DNA of 64,000 nucleotides from Blastococcus sp. DSM 46786 (GTDB taxonomy: Bacteria > Actinomycetota > Actinomycetes > Mycobacteriales > Geodermatophilaceae), in assembly GCF_900109665.1 (NCBI RefSeq), contig NZ_FOAO01000005.1, forward strand, positions 124,001 to 188,000. The letters are read 5' to 3'. Made by a program: the position numbers and the translations under genes. Each line of letters opens with the position of its first letter. Within the stretch, counting starts at the first letter, position 1. Of this stretch, positions 24,736-33,279 are shown piece by piece. Below the pieces are notes generated by a model. The model saw only the letters and a list, made by a program, of their open reading frames with translations. It was not told the origin of the DNA and ran no database searches.

Positions 24736-25383
24736 GGGAGGTCCTTCCGGAGCGGGGGATCGGTGCGGTCCCGACGCTGCCGTCCGGGAGATCCCGGGTA
24801 CCAGGGAGCGCGATCCCGATCCGGCCGGGAAGTTCGCCCGTCCGGATCAGCCGGCGACGACTCGGCCTCGCGTCTCCTCTCGGGCGCGGCCGCGCGCCGG
24901 CGGCGCACCGGTGACCACGGCACCGGGAAGACCGGCGGCGCCGACCCGACCGGCAGGCCGACTCCGGCCGACCGGCCCCGGAGGCGGGTGACCGTCGACC
25001 GCGATCCTTCGACGTCCCCGGCGCGTCAGGGCACGCGGTTGGGGTCCAGGTGGCGCAGGATGGTTTCCCCGAAGTCGCGCTTGGCGGCCACCTGCGCGCG
25101 GGGAAGCCGGTCGCACGGCTCGCGGCGGCGCCGGGGTGAGCTGCCGACGCCCGCGACCCCGAGGCCCGGAGGCGGGTCGTCCCGTCCTCGCGCAGCCGAG
25201 TCTTCGCGGTCCGTAGGCGCAGCGACCATGCGCACGTGATCGTGGACGCCTGGTCATCGGCGCGCGATTCGGGGAGGGGACGTCCCGGACGGCGCCCGAG
25301 CGGTGCGCGAGGCCGTTGACCGGCTCCCGGGGACAACAGAACACTGCCCAGCGCCAGCCGCCATCCGCAGAGAGAGCCCTCCG
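24736..25383. other. 648-bp intergenic region with a gene remnant
   Basis: The space between the divergent membrane-protein gene and the secreted HYR protein gene. The only coding signal I see is the MarR-like C-terminal fragment at 25026-25127 on the minus strand. The rest is GC-rich DNA without a clear ORF; upstream of the secreted-protein gene I see no convincing promoter. The region looks like decayed sequence. Confidence 0.6.
25026..25127 (-). pseudogene. C-terminal remnant of a MarR family regulator
   Basis: The last 33 codons and stop match the end of the intact MarR at 27147-27647. The remnant ends RDFGETILRHLDPNRVP where the intact copy ends RDLGETLLRHLDPTRMP, and the preceding RRE..D.L...QV segment aligns without gaps. 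DNA similarity covers about 105 bp. No HTH region remains upstream. It is the tail of a former paralogue, not a functional gene. Confidence 0.75.
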
Positions 25384-27087
25384 ATGAGCGCTTCCCGCAT
25401 CCGTCCCCGTCCCCTCCCCCTGGGACTGGTCCTCGCCGGCGTGGGCACCTGCGTGCTCGTCCCGACGGTCGCCGGAGCCGCGGAGAACGTGAGCAGCGAC
25501 TACCGGGTGGGGTGCACCGTGGCCGCTGACGACTCATCCGGCTCGAGCGACGACCCGGCGGGGGTGTCGTACGACGGCACGCGCAACGACGTGGCCGCCT
25601 CCCCGGCGGCGCATCTCGTCACGGGCAGCACCACCGCCCGGTACTCAATGGGCTCCTTCCGCGAGGACTGCGACGTCAACGGCGGGTACCGGGACCAGCT
25701 CACCGTCCGTCCCGGAACCAGCGGGCTGTCCGAGGGCGAAGAGATTACGGTCCAGGTCACCATCGAGGCGCGCGGCTCGGTCGGGGAGGTGTGGGGCAGC
25801 GACGTCTCGTTCTCCACCCTGTCCCGGTACGACGCCGAGGCCTCCATCCGATCGCTGGACGACTGCACGTATGACGGCGAGGGCACCTTCTGCACCGAAC
25901 CGCTCAACTTCTCGATGGAGCGCGAGCGGCAGGTCTACGGCAACGCGCCCGGCTCGGTCGACCTCTACTACGACCACTCCCACGAGCTCACCGCCGACGG
26001 CGCGGAGGTCTCCTACGACTCCGTGTCCGAGGAGTACACGCTCTGTTCCAGCTATCCGCACAACTGCGGCTCCGGGCAGGGAACTCCGCCGCCGGCTCCC
26101 GACGAGACCTTCGTGGCCACCGCGACGCTCGTCGTCGGCTCCACCTACCTGCTCCAGGGCGATGCCACCGCGCTGACCAGTGCCGGCTACTACTGGCCGA
26201 ACGAGGGAGGTGACCAGCTGTCGGCGTCGGCCGCCGTGGACAGGTTCCTCCTCGAAGTGAATGCCACCGCCGAATTCGCGGATGTCGAGCTCGCGTACGC
26301 ATCCGCCGGGGCGTCGGCGGACACGACTGCTCCGTACGTGACCGCCGAGATCTCGCCGGCGCCGGTCGGCGGCTGGAACACCACCGCCCCGACGGTCACG
26401 CTGACGGCCACTGACGGTTCCGGCGTCCAGTCGATCACCTACAGCGCGACCGGGGCCAAGACCACGGAGGAGACCACCGCCCCCGGGGACGCCGCGTCCT
26501 TGCTGATCGACGTCGAGGGCATCACCGAGATCACCTACCGGGCGATCGACGTGGCCGGCAACGTCTCCGAACCGCAGACGGTGACCGTCCGGCTCGACGC
26601 GACCGCCCCCACCATCACCGGCGCCGAGGACGTCACCGTCCGGGCCGACGAGCCCGGCGGCGCTCCGGTGACCTTCGAGGTCACCGCGACGGACAACCTG
26701 GGCGGCCCGGTGAGCGTGTGGTGCGTCCCCGCGTCAGGCACCACCTTCCCGGAGGGGCCGACCACGGTGACCTGCACCGCGACCGACGAGGCGGGCAACG
26801 CCTCCTCCGCCGGGTTCACCGTCACGGTGACTCCACCCGACCCGATGGAGGAGCTCGGCGAGGCGATCACCGAGATCGCCGTGCCGGCCGGCATCAGGAA
26901 CGCCCTGCTGTCGAAGTACGACGAGGCGCTGGCGAGGTTCGCGGCGGGTGACACCGCAGCCGGCTGCGGGGCCCTGGGTGCTCTCGACAACCACGTGTCG
27001 GCCCAGGCCGGGAAGAAAATCTCGACCGCGGACGCGGCCCTCCTCCGCGACCTCGTCGACGGGGCACGCGCCGAGAACGGCTGCTGA
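25384..27087 (+). CDS. Secreted multi-domain protein with HYR and FIMAH-like domains
   Basis: 567 residues. A signal peptide ends near residue 32 (VAGA). A Cys-containing N-terminal domain of about 280 residues is unrecognised. Then come an OmpL47/Big-like repeat (APVGGWNTTAPTVTLTATDGSG..SITYSATG), a HYR domain (about 410-490: DVTVRADEPGGAPVTFEVTATDN..TTVTCTATDEAGN), and a C-terminal FIMAH-like helical domain ending QAGKKISTADAALLRDLVDGARAENGC. HYR and FIMAH modules occur in extracellular adhesive or carbohydrate-related proteins. Function unknown. ATG chosen at 25384. Confidence 0.82.
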   Translation: MSASRIRPRPLPLGLVLAGVGTCVLVPTVAGAAENVSSDYRVGCTVAADDSSGSSDDPAGVSYDGTRNDVAASPAAHLVTGSTTARYSMGSFREDCDVNGGYRDQLTVRPGTSGLSEGEEITVQVTIEARGSVGEVWGSDVSFSTLSRYDAEASIRSLDDCTYDGEGTFCTEPLNFSMERERQVYGNAPGSVDLYYDHSHELTADGAEVSYDSVSEEYTLCSSYPHNCGSGQGTPPPAPDETFVATATLVVGSTYLLQGDATALTSAGYYWPNEGGDQLSASAAVDRFLLEVNATAEFADVELAYASAGASADTTAPYVTAEISPAPVGGWNTTAPTVTLTATDGSGVQSITYSATGAKTTEETTAPGDAASLLIDVEGITEITYRAIDVAGNVSEPQTVTVRLDATAPTITGAEDVTVRADEPGGAPVTFEVTATDNLGGPVSVWCVPASGTTFPEGPTTVTCTATDEAGNASSAGFTVTVTPPDPMEELGEAITEIAVPAGIRNALLSKYDEALARFAAGDTAAGCGALGALDNHVSAQAGKKISTADAALLRDLVDGARAENGC

Positions 27088-27146
27088 GGGAGTCCGCCGG
27101 ACGGCGGGCGCCCGACCCAGCGTCGGGGCGCCCGCCGTTCCGCGTC

Positions 27147-27647
27147 TCAGGGCATGCGGGTCGGGTCCAGGTGGCGCAGCAGCGTCTCGCCGAGGTCGCG
27201 CATGGCGATCACCTGCGTGGGGGAGAGCTGGTCGAACAGCTCCCGGCGCACGCCCTCGACGTGCACCGGCGCCGCGCCCTCCAGCGCGGCGAAGCCCTCG
27301 TCGGTCAGGACGGCGAGCTGGCCGCGGCCGTCCTCGGTGCAGACCTGCCGGCGCACCCAGCCGCGCTCCTCCAGCCGGGACACCGCGTGCGAGAGCCGGC
27401 TGCGGGAGGACAGGCACCGGTCGGCGAGCTCGCTCATGCGCATCATCCGCTCGGGCGTCTCGGAGAGGGCGACGAGGATCTCGTAGTAGGCGTGCGAGAT
27501 GCCGGTGCGGTGGCTGAGCTCGCGGTCGAGCCGGTCGAGCAGCAGCTGCGCGCTGTAGAGCCAGGCCCGCCAGGCCTGCTGCTCCTCCGGGTCGAGCCAG
27601 CGCGGCTCACCCGTGGGGAGGGACTCCGGTGACACCGACGTGGTCAT
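27147..27647 (-). CDS. MarR family transcriptional regulator
   Basis: 166 residues. Winged HTH: AYYEILVALSETPERMMRMSELADRCLSSRSRLSHAVSRLEERGWVRRQVCTEDGRGQLAVLTDEG. A single Cys in RRQVC lies at the position used for redox sensing in some MarR proteins. It is divergent from a YceI gene, with a palindrome in the shared promoter region, and likely represses both. Confidence 0.92.
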   Translation of the reverse strand: MTTSVSPESLPTGEPRWLDPEEQQAWRAWLYSAQLLLDRLDRELSHRTGISHAYYEILVALSETPERMMRMSELADRCLSSRSRLSHAVSRLEERGWVRRQVCTEDGRGQLAVLTDEGFAALEGAAPVHVEGVRRELFDQLSPTQVIAMRDLGETLLRHLDPTRMP

Positions 27648-27668
27648 GTCGTCAGGATACTGGCGGAA

Positions 27669-27686
27669 TAGTCAAGCGCTCAACTA
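27669..27686. promoter_or_regulatory. Putative MarR operator between marR and yceI
   Basis: An 18-bp site TAGTCAAGCGCTCAACTA with outer arms TAGT/ACTA and a central AGCGCT palindrome. It lies 22 bases upstream of the MarR start and 48 before YceI. A second partial GCTCAACCA motif follows at 27714-27722. MarR dimers bind palindromes of about this size. Confidence 0.6.
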
Positions 27687-27733
27687 CGCTCTGGGTCAGC
27701 GAAGGTCCACCGCTCAACCACCTGGGAGACATC

Positions 27734-28297
27734 ATGACCAGCAGCACCACCGTCCAGATCCCCGGCTACATCGCCGGCACCTGGGACATCGACGCCAGCC
27801 ACTCCACCGTCGGCTTCTCCGTCCGCCACATGATGGTGAGCAAGGTCCGGGGTTACTTCCGCGAGTTCTCCGGCGAGATCGTGACCGCCGAGGACCCGGC
27901 GCAGTCCCGCGTCACCGCGCAGGTGGACATGGACTCGATCGACACCCGCCAGGAGCAGCGCGACGCGCACATCAAGTCCGCGGACTTCTTCGACGTCGGC
28001 AACCACACCGAGATGACCTTCCGCTCCACCACGGTGAAGACCGACGGCGCCGACTGGACCGTCGAGGGCGACCTGACGATCAAGGGCATCACCAAGCCCG
28101 TCGTCCTGGAGCTCGAGCTCAACGGCTTCGGCCCTGACGCGTACGGCGGCACCCGCGCCGGCTTCAGCGCCAAGACCGAGATCTCCCGCAAGGAGTACGG
28201 CGTGGACATCGACATGCCGATGGACGGCGGCGGCGTCGTCGTCGGCGACAAGATCACCGTCGAGCTCGAGATCGAGGCCGTGCTCCGCACCGCGTAA
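27734..28297 (+). CDS. YceI family lipid-binding protein
   Basis: 187 residues from ATG 27734 (GGGAG upstream). Typical YceI lipocalin-like sequence: GTWDIDASHSTVGFSVRHMMVSKVRGYF, then DSIDTRQEQRDAHIKSADFFDV and GDLTIKGITKPVVLELE. No signal peptide, so cytoplasmic. The family binds polyisoprenoid chains; its physiological role is unsettled, often tied to stress. Control by the divergent MarR is likely. Confidence 0.93.
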   Translation: MTSSTTVQIPGYIAGTWDIDASHSTVGFSVRHMMVSKVRGYFREFSGEIVTAEDPAQSRVTAQVDMDSIDTRQEQRDAHIKSADFFDVGNHTEMTFRSTTVKTDGADWTVEGDLTIKGITKPVVLELELNGFGPDAYGGTRAGFSAKTEISRKEYGVDIDMPMDGGGVVVGDKITVELEIEAVLRTA

Positions 28298-28307
28298 GAA
28301 CGCCGAA

Positions 28308-28362
28308 CGGTGTGCGTTGATGCGTAGTTCTTGACCGATTTCCTACGCATCCGCGCACACCG
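28308..28362. terminator. Palindrome between convergent genes, family member 2
   Basis: CGGTGTGCGttGATGCGTAG (28308-28327) pairs with 28343-28362 over 20 positions with one mismatch and one G:U. The right arm contains CATCCGCGCACACCG. It shares the CGGTGTGCG..GATG core with the palindrome at 15539-15601 and again lies between convergent genes, YceI and a GNAT gene. It likely terminates both. Confidence 0.75.
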
Positions 28363-28429
28363 TCGGGTGCGCGCTCACCCACGGGGGGTCCCGGACGCAG
28401 CGGCGTCCGGGGCCTTTCGCGTCCGCGGG

Positions 28430-28957
28430 CTACGGAGCCCCAGGGTCGAGCACCTGGAAGAGCACGTGGTCCTGCCACCGGCCGGCGATGCGCAGGTACC
28501 GCGGCGCCAGGCCGTAGCGGGTGAACCCGTTGCGCTCGAGGACCTTCTGGGAGGCCGTGTTGTGCAGCAGCGTGCCGGCCTCCACCCGGTGCAGGCCGAG
28601 GTCGCCGAACGCCCGCCGCAGCATCTCGGCGACGGCGCCGGTGGCCAGCCCCCGGCCGTTGCTCGCCGAGGCGACCCAGTAGCCGAGGCTGCACGACCGG
28701 AAGGCGCCGCGGACGACGTTGTTCAGCGTCACCCGGCTCGCCACCGCGCCGGCGTCGTCCAGGACGACGCAGGGAAACGCGAGCCCGGCCGCGTGCCGGT
28801 CCAGCGCCGCCCGGACGTCGGCCCGCTGCCCCACCTCGGTGTACCACTGCTGGTCGCGGGCCGGTTCCCACGGCGCCTGGAACTCCCGGTCCTCGCGGAC
28901 GAGGTCGGCCAGGGCGGGGGCGTCGTCGAGCGCCAGGAGGCGGGTCCGTGCGGGCAC
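28430..28957 (-). CDS. GNAT N-acetyltransferase (RimJ/RimL type)
   Basis: 175 residues from GTG 28957; a GTG at 29014 is possible but lacks a ribosome site. Features: LGYWVASASNGRGLATGAVAEMLRRAF is the acetyl-CoA-binding motif A, and HRVEAGTLLHNTASQKVLERNGFTRYGLAPRYLRIAGRWQDHVLFQVL is the C-terminal part typical of RimJ-type ribosomal-protein or amino-group acetyltransferases. Substrate unknown. Divergent from a small membrane protein. Confidence 0.88.
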   Translation of the reverse strand: MPARTRLLALDDAPALADLVREDREFQAPWEPARDQQWYTEVGQRADVRAALDRHAAGLAFPCVVLDDAGAVASRVTLNNVVRGAFRSCSLGYWVASASNGRGLATGAVAEMLRRAFGDLGLHRVEAGTLLHNTASQKVLERNGFTRYGLAPRYLRIAGRWQDHVLFQVLDPGAP

Positions 28958-29022
28958 CCCGTGACCCTGCCAGGCGGCCGGGCGGCGCCGCGGTCGGCTC
29001 GTCGACAGGGACACTGGGGGAC

Positions 29023-29364
29023 ATGTCGACCTCCGCTCTCGCCCGCGTCCCCGCCTCGCTCCTGGTCGCCGTCGGTCTCGCCGCCGGCTTCGGGATCGCG
29101 CAGGGCACCGGCGTCCGGGCGCTCGGCGGCGCCGTCTTCGCCGTCTGCGGCGTCGGCGCCGCGTGGATCGCCGCCCGCCGGCGCGGTCCCGCCGTGACCG
29201 CGGGCCTCGCCGCCCTCTACGTCGGGGCCTTCGTGCTGGCGCACGTGCTCGCCCTGGGCGCCGGGTTCCCGGCCTGGTTCGCCGTGAGTCTGGTCACTGT
29301 TGCCGCCGCAGGGGTCACCTTCGGGGTGGTCGACCGGTCGCGGGCAGCGGTCCCCGCGCGCTGA
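29023..29364 (+). CDS. Small four-helix membrane protein
   Basis: 113 residues with about four hydrophobic segments (SLLVAVGLAAGFGIAQGTG, ALGGAVFAVCGVGAAWIAA, VTAGLAALYVGAFVLAHVLAL, AWFAVSLVTVAAAGVTFGVV). GGGGG lies just before the ATG. It matches the general pattern of uncharacterised actinobacterial membrane proteins located before typA. No family assigned. Confidence 0.7.
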   Translation: MSTSALARVPASLLVAVGLAAGFGIAQGTGVRALGGAVFAVCGVGAAWIAARRRGPAVTAGLAALYVGAFVLAHVLALGAGFPAWFAVSLVTVAAAGVTFGVVDRSRAAVPAR

Positions 29365-29466
29365 GCCCCTAGAGTGGAGGGAAGGTCGCGGCTCCGGTCG
29401 CTGTTGACCTGATGCCCGCGCGCGTCCGCGCGGCGCGCCCCCGAGCTGCCCGAGGTGCCCTTCCGC

Positions 29467-31356
29467 ATGCCCACCCGCAACGACCTGCGCAACGTGGCGA
29501 TCGTCGCCCACGTCGACCACGGCAAGACGACCCTGGTCGACGCCCTCCTCCGTCAGGCCGGCGCGCTCGGCCGCGCCAAGGGCGAGGGGACGGACAACGA
29601 CTCCACGCAGGACCGCGTGATGGACTCGATGGACCTCGAGCGCGAGCGCGGCATCACCATCCTGGCCAAGAACACCGCGATCCGCCTGGCGGACGAGGAC
29701 GGCAACCCCGTCGTCGTCAACATCGTCGACACCCCCGGCCACGCCGACTTCGGCGGTGAGGTCGAGCGCGGCCTCTCCATGGTCGACGGCGTCGTGCTGC
29801 TGGTCGACGCCTCCGAGGGCCCGCTCCCGCAGACCCGCTTCGTGCTGCGCAAGGCGCTCGGCAAGGGGATGCCGGTCATCCTCGCGGTCAACAAGACCGA
29901 CCGCGGTGACGCCCGCATCGAGGAGGTCGTCGACGAGAGCTACGAGCTGTTCATGGAGCTGCTCGAGGACACCGGGCTGGACGTCGACGCGCTCGAGTTC
30001 CCGATCGTCTACTGCAACGGCCGCACCGGGCAGGCGTCGCTCAACCGCCCGGAGAACGGCACCGTCCCCGACAGCCCGGACCTCGGCCCGCTGGTGAAGA
30101 CGCTGCTGGACACCATCCCGGCGCCGGAGTACGACGCCGAGGAGCCGCTGCGCGCGCAGGTCACCAACCTCGACGCCTCGCCGTTCCTGGGCCGCCTGGC
30201 GCTGCTGCGCATCCACTCCGGTGAGATGAAGCGCGGCCAGCAGGTCGCCTGGTGCAAGGTCGACGGCTCGATCAAGAACGTCAAGATCACCGAGCTGCTG
30301 GTCACCGAGGGCCTCACCCGCACCCCGGCCGAGAGCGCCGGCCCCGGCGACCTGGTCGCCATCGCCGGCATCGAGGACATCATGATCGGCGACACGCTCG
30401 CCGACCCGAACGACCCGCGCCCGCTGCCACCGCTGACCGTCGACGAGCCCTCGATCTCGATCACCATCGGGATCAACACCTCGCCGCTGTCGGGCAAGGC
30501 GGGCAAGAAGCTCACCGCCCGCCTGATCAAGAACCGGCTCGACCAGGAGCTGGTCGGCAACGTGTCGGTGCGGATGCTGCCCACCGACCGCCCCGACACC
30601 TGGGAGATGCAGGGCCGCGGCGAGCTGGCGCTGGCCATCCTCGTCGAGCAGCTGCGCCGCGAGGAGTTCGAGCTCACCGTCGGCCGGCCCACCGTCGTCA
30701 CCAAGACGATCGACGGCAAGCTGCACGAGCCGGTCGAGCGGGTCACGATCGACGTCCCCGGCGAGTACGTCGGCACCCTGACCCAGGCGCTCGCGGTCCG
30801 CCGCGCGCGGCTGGAGAACCTGGTGCACCACGACACCGGCTGGGCGCGGATGGAGTACATCGTCCCCTCGCGCGGGCTCATCGGTTTCCGCACCGAGTTC
30901 CTCACCGAGACCCGCGGCACCGGCGTCCTGAACCACAACCTCGAGGGCTACGAGCCGTGGATGGGCGACATGCGCGCCCGCCCGACCGGCTCGCTCGTCG
31001 CCGACCGCCAGGGCGCGGCGACGACGTACTCGATGTTCTCGCTGCAGGAGCGCGGCTCGCTCATGGTCGAGCCGGGCACCGAGGTCTACGAGGGCATGAT
31101 CGTCGGTGAGAACTCCCGTCCGGACGACATGGACGTGAACATCACCAAGGAGAAGAAGCTCACCAACATGCGCAAGTCCACCTCCGAGGAGCTGGAGCGG
31201 CTGATCCCGCCGAAGATCCTCAACCTGGAGCAGGCGCTGGAGTTCTGCGCCGAGGACGAGTGCGTGGAGGTCACCCCGGCCGGCGTCCGCATCCGCAAGG
31301 TGGTGCTCGACCAGACCGAGCGCGGCAAGGCCAAGAACCGCAAGCCCAAGCCCTAG
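29467..31356 (+). CDS. typA: Translational GTPase TypA/BipA
   Basis: 629 residues. G1 AHVDHGKT, G2 RGIT, G3 DTPGH and G4 NKTD are all intact. The order is GTPase domain, EF-Tu-like domain 2, EF-G-like domains III and V, and the TypA-specific C-terminal domain ([25 protein letters not shown]). TypA binds the ribosome at the EF-G site and affects assembly and stress or cold responses. ATG 29467 chosen; a GTG at 29455 is possible. A hairpin repeat follows directly. Confidence 0.96.
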   Translation: MPTRNDLRNVAIVAHVDHGKTTLVDALLRQAGALGRAKGEGTDNDSTQDRVMDSMDLERERGITILAKNTAIRLADEDGNPVVVNIVDTPGHADFGGEVERGLSMVDGVVLLVDASEGPLPQTRFVLRKALGKGMPVILAVNKTDRGDARIEEVVDESYELFMELLEDTGLDVDALEFPIVYCNGRTGQASLNRPENGTVPDSPDLGPLVKTLLDTIPAPEYDAEEPLRAQVTNLDASPFLGRLALLRIHSGEMKRGQQVAWCKVDGSIKNVKITELLVTEGLTRTPAESAGPGDLVAIAGIEDIMIGDTLADPNDPRPLPPLTVDEPSISITIGINTSPLSGKAGKKLTARLIKNRLDQELVGNVSVRMLPTDRPDTWEMQGRGELALAILVEQLRREEFELTVGRPTVVTKTIDGKLHEPVERVTIDVPGEYVGTLTQALAVRRARLENLVHHDTGWARMEYIVPSRGLIGFRTEFLTETRGTGVLNHNLEGYEPWMGDMRARPTGSLVADRQGAATTYSMFSLQERGSLMVEPGTEVYEGMIVGENSRPDDMDVNITKEKKLTNMRKSTSEELERLIPPKILNLEQALEFCAEDECVEVTPAGVRIRKVVLDQTERGKAKNRKPKP

Positions 31357-31357
31357 A

Positions 31358-31415
31358 AGGACCCGGCTGCCCCCCACGCCACGCTCCGCGCGGCGCGGGT
31401 CCCTGCAGCCCGGCC
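31358..31415 (+). repeat. Hairpin repeat element, copy B
   Basis: A 58-bp element one base after the typA stop. It starts AGGACCCGGCTGCCCCCCACG, abbreviated here as AGGACC..GGCTGC..C6..ACG, and ends GCGCGGGTCCCTGCAGCCCGGCC in its right half (GGACCCG pairs with CGGGTCC, GGCTGC with GCAGCC). Same family as 761-816 and 32696-32752. At this site it can serve as the typA terminator. Confidence 0.65.
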
Positions 31416-31626
31416 GTTCCAGCACGTCGCCGCTCCGCCCCTGTCTCGCACCGCGGGACGGGGGCGGAGTGCTGTGCGCGGAAGGTCACGAATCGTGATG
31501 ACCGGCCGATGGAGCGCGGCACGCCAGCCCCACGCTCCCCAGGAGGGGTGTGTCGTCGCGCCTACGTTCTCCTCGGGGTCATGTGCCGTGGCCCGGGGAC
31601 GAGTGGACGAGAGGCGGCCGACGCTC

Positions 31627-32127
31627 ATGGCGACGATCACCCGTACGGGGCCGGCGACCGAGGGGTTCCGGGGTGGGATCGACGTCCGGGTGAGCCTGCG
31701 CGCCGACGCGGGGTCGGGTGGGTCGGCCTTCGACGGCGCGTGGTTCCCGCGCAGCCGCGACCTCGCCGTCGAGCTGCCCGAGTTGATCGCGGCCCTGGAG
31801 CGGCACGGCGTGCGCGTGGAGCGCTTCACGTACGCCCTCGACGCGTGGCAGCCGGCGCCGCGGAAGCTCGAGGTGCTCGGCCGGACGGTGCGGGCCGGTG
31901 GTTTCCGCAGCATGGACCCGCAGGTCGTCTGCCTCACCTGGGCCGGCGGCAACCGCCGCGCCGACCTGCTGGTCGTCCCACCGGAGACCGACGTGCTCAC
32001 CGGCGCTCGGGCGCTGCGGCTGTGCACGCGCCGGGGCCTGCCCTCCTCGCCGCAGATGGTGCTCGCCGCGGCCCGCTCCACCCCGCTCCCGCAGGTGCCC
32101 ACTCTGCCGGCGTCCCGCGCGGTGTAG
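31627..32127 (+). CDS. DUF5994-like protein
   Basis: 166 residues from ATG 31627. The segment RVSLRADAGSGGSAFDGAWFPRSRDLAVELPELIAALERHG and the later RRADLLVVPPETD match an actinobacterial family of unknown function (DUF5994). No signal peptide or membrane segment. Upstream lies a 13-bp palindrome TCACGAATCGTGA at 31486-31498 that could be a regulator site. Function unknown. Confidence 0.75.
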   Translation: MATITRTGPATEGFRGGIDVRVSLRADAGSGGSAFDGAWFPRSRDLAVELPELIAALERHGVRVERFTYALDAWQPAPRKLEVLGRTVRAGGFRSMDPQVVCLTWAGGNRRADLLVVPPETDVLTGARALRLCTRRGLPSSPQMVLAAARSTPLPQVPTLPASRAV

Positions 32128-32203
32128 CGGTTCGGCCCACGGCGGATCCGCTCTCGGCGGAGTCGCTGGACGCCGGGGGAGCGGTCGCGCTGGAGTGACC
32201 GGC

Positions 32204-33190
32204 ATGAGACTCCTCGTCCTCGGCGGCACCCAGTTCCTCGGCCGGCACGTCGCATCCGCGGCGCTCGCGCGCGGCCACGACGTCGCCACCTTCATTCGGG
32301 GGGTGTCCGGGCCGCCCCCGGCGGGGGCCCGGGCGCTGCACGGCGACCGCGACGACCCCGAGGCGCTGCCCCGGGCGCTGGGGGAGTGGGCGCCCGACCT
32401 CGTCGTCGACACCTCCGCGCGGACCCGCGCCGCCGCCCGGCACGCCGCCGCCGTCCTGGGCGGGGTGCACGGGTACGCCTTCGCCAGCAGCCTCAACGCC
32501 TACCGCGGCTGGCCGCCCGGCCCGGTGGGGCCCGAGGACGGCGAACCCACCTGGGACACCGAGGACGACGACTACGGCCCGAACAAGGCCTTCGCCGAGC
32601 GGGTGATCGGCGCACGCGTGGGCCGGGGTTTCCTCACCGCGCGGGCCGGGCTGGTCGTGGGCCCCTACGACTACGTGCACCGGCTGGGCTGCGAAAGGAC
32701 CTGACTGCCCCCCACGGCTCGCGAGCTCGCCGCGGGCCCCTGCAGCCATGCCGAGCCGATCGCGCTGGTCGACGCCCGGGACCTGGCCGGCTGGCTGGTG
32801 GAGGTGGCCGAGGCGGGGACCGGTGGCGCCGTGAACGCCACGGGCCCGGTCGGCATGACCACGCTCGGCGGCCTGCTCGACCTCTGCCGCGAGGTCACCG
32901 GGGGTGACGCGGAATGGGTGCCGGTGCCCGAGGCGGACCTGCTCGACGCCGGCGTCGAACCCCGGACCCACCTGCCGCTGTGGCTGCCTGCCGAGCTGGC
33001 GCGCACCGCGTGGGACGTCGACACCACGCGGGCCCGGGCCCTCGGGCTGCCCAGCCGCCCGCTCGCGCAGACGGTCGCCGACACCTGGGCCTGGCAGCAG
33101 GGTGACCGCAGGCCGGTGTACTCGCCCCACGGGCTGCCGCGGCCCGGTCTCCCCGCGGAGCTCGAAGCCGCCCTGCTGGGGCCGCGATGA
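32204..33190 (+). pseudogene. NAD-dependent epimerase/dehydratase gene broken by a repeat element
   Basis: From ATG 32204 the frame encodes an epimerase-like Rossmann protein: LLVLGGTQFLGRHVASAALARGHDV, then PNKAFAERVIG and ARAGLVVGPYDYVHRLG. At 32694 the sequence turns into repeat copy C, which supplies an in-frame TGA at 32702-32704. After the repeat, in the same frame, the protein resumes with PIALVDARDLAGWLVEVAEAGTGGAVNATGP and continues to a stop at 33188-33190. About 20 codons of the expected substrate-loop region are replaced. The product would be a 166-residue N-terminal fragment. Confidence 0.82.
32696..32752 (+). repeat. Hairpin repeat element, copy C, inside the epimerase gene
   Basis: A 57-bp element with the same order of blocks as copies A and B: AGGACC, CTGCCCCCCACG, CTCGCGAGCTCG centre, GCGGGCCCCTGCAGCC. 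It carries the stop codon that ends the first half of the epimerase. Unlike copies A and B it does not follow an intact gene's own stop codon. Confidence 0.65.
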
Positions 33191-33210
33191 TCAGCTCACC
33201 TGGTCATGGC

Positions 33211-33246
33211 GCGTCCTCCCTCACCTCCTGCGGTGAAGGAGGACGC
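33211..33246. terminator. Hairpin between epimerase remnant and tauE
   Basis: GCGTCCTCCcTCACC pairs with GGTGAaGGAGGACGC (one mismatch in 15) around a 6-base loop. It lies between convergent genes and can terminate both. Confidence 0.75.
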
Positions 33247-33279
33247 TGCACGATCAGGTTCGCTGATCCCAGCGGGGGT

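Noticed and set aside
21653..24991. A 1112-codon open frame on the plus strand opposite the histidine kinase
   Set aside because: It is antisense to a clear kinase with all motifs, has Arg/Ala/Pro/Gly-rich composition typical of shadow frames in GC-rich DNA, and matches no family.
32204..33190. Reading the epimerase as a simple frameshift
   Set aside because: Both halves are in the same frame; the break is a stop codon inside a repeat copy, not a shift.
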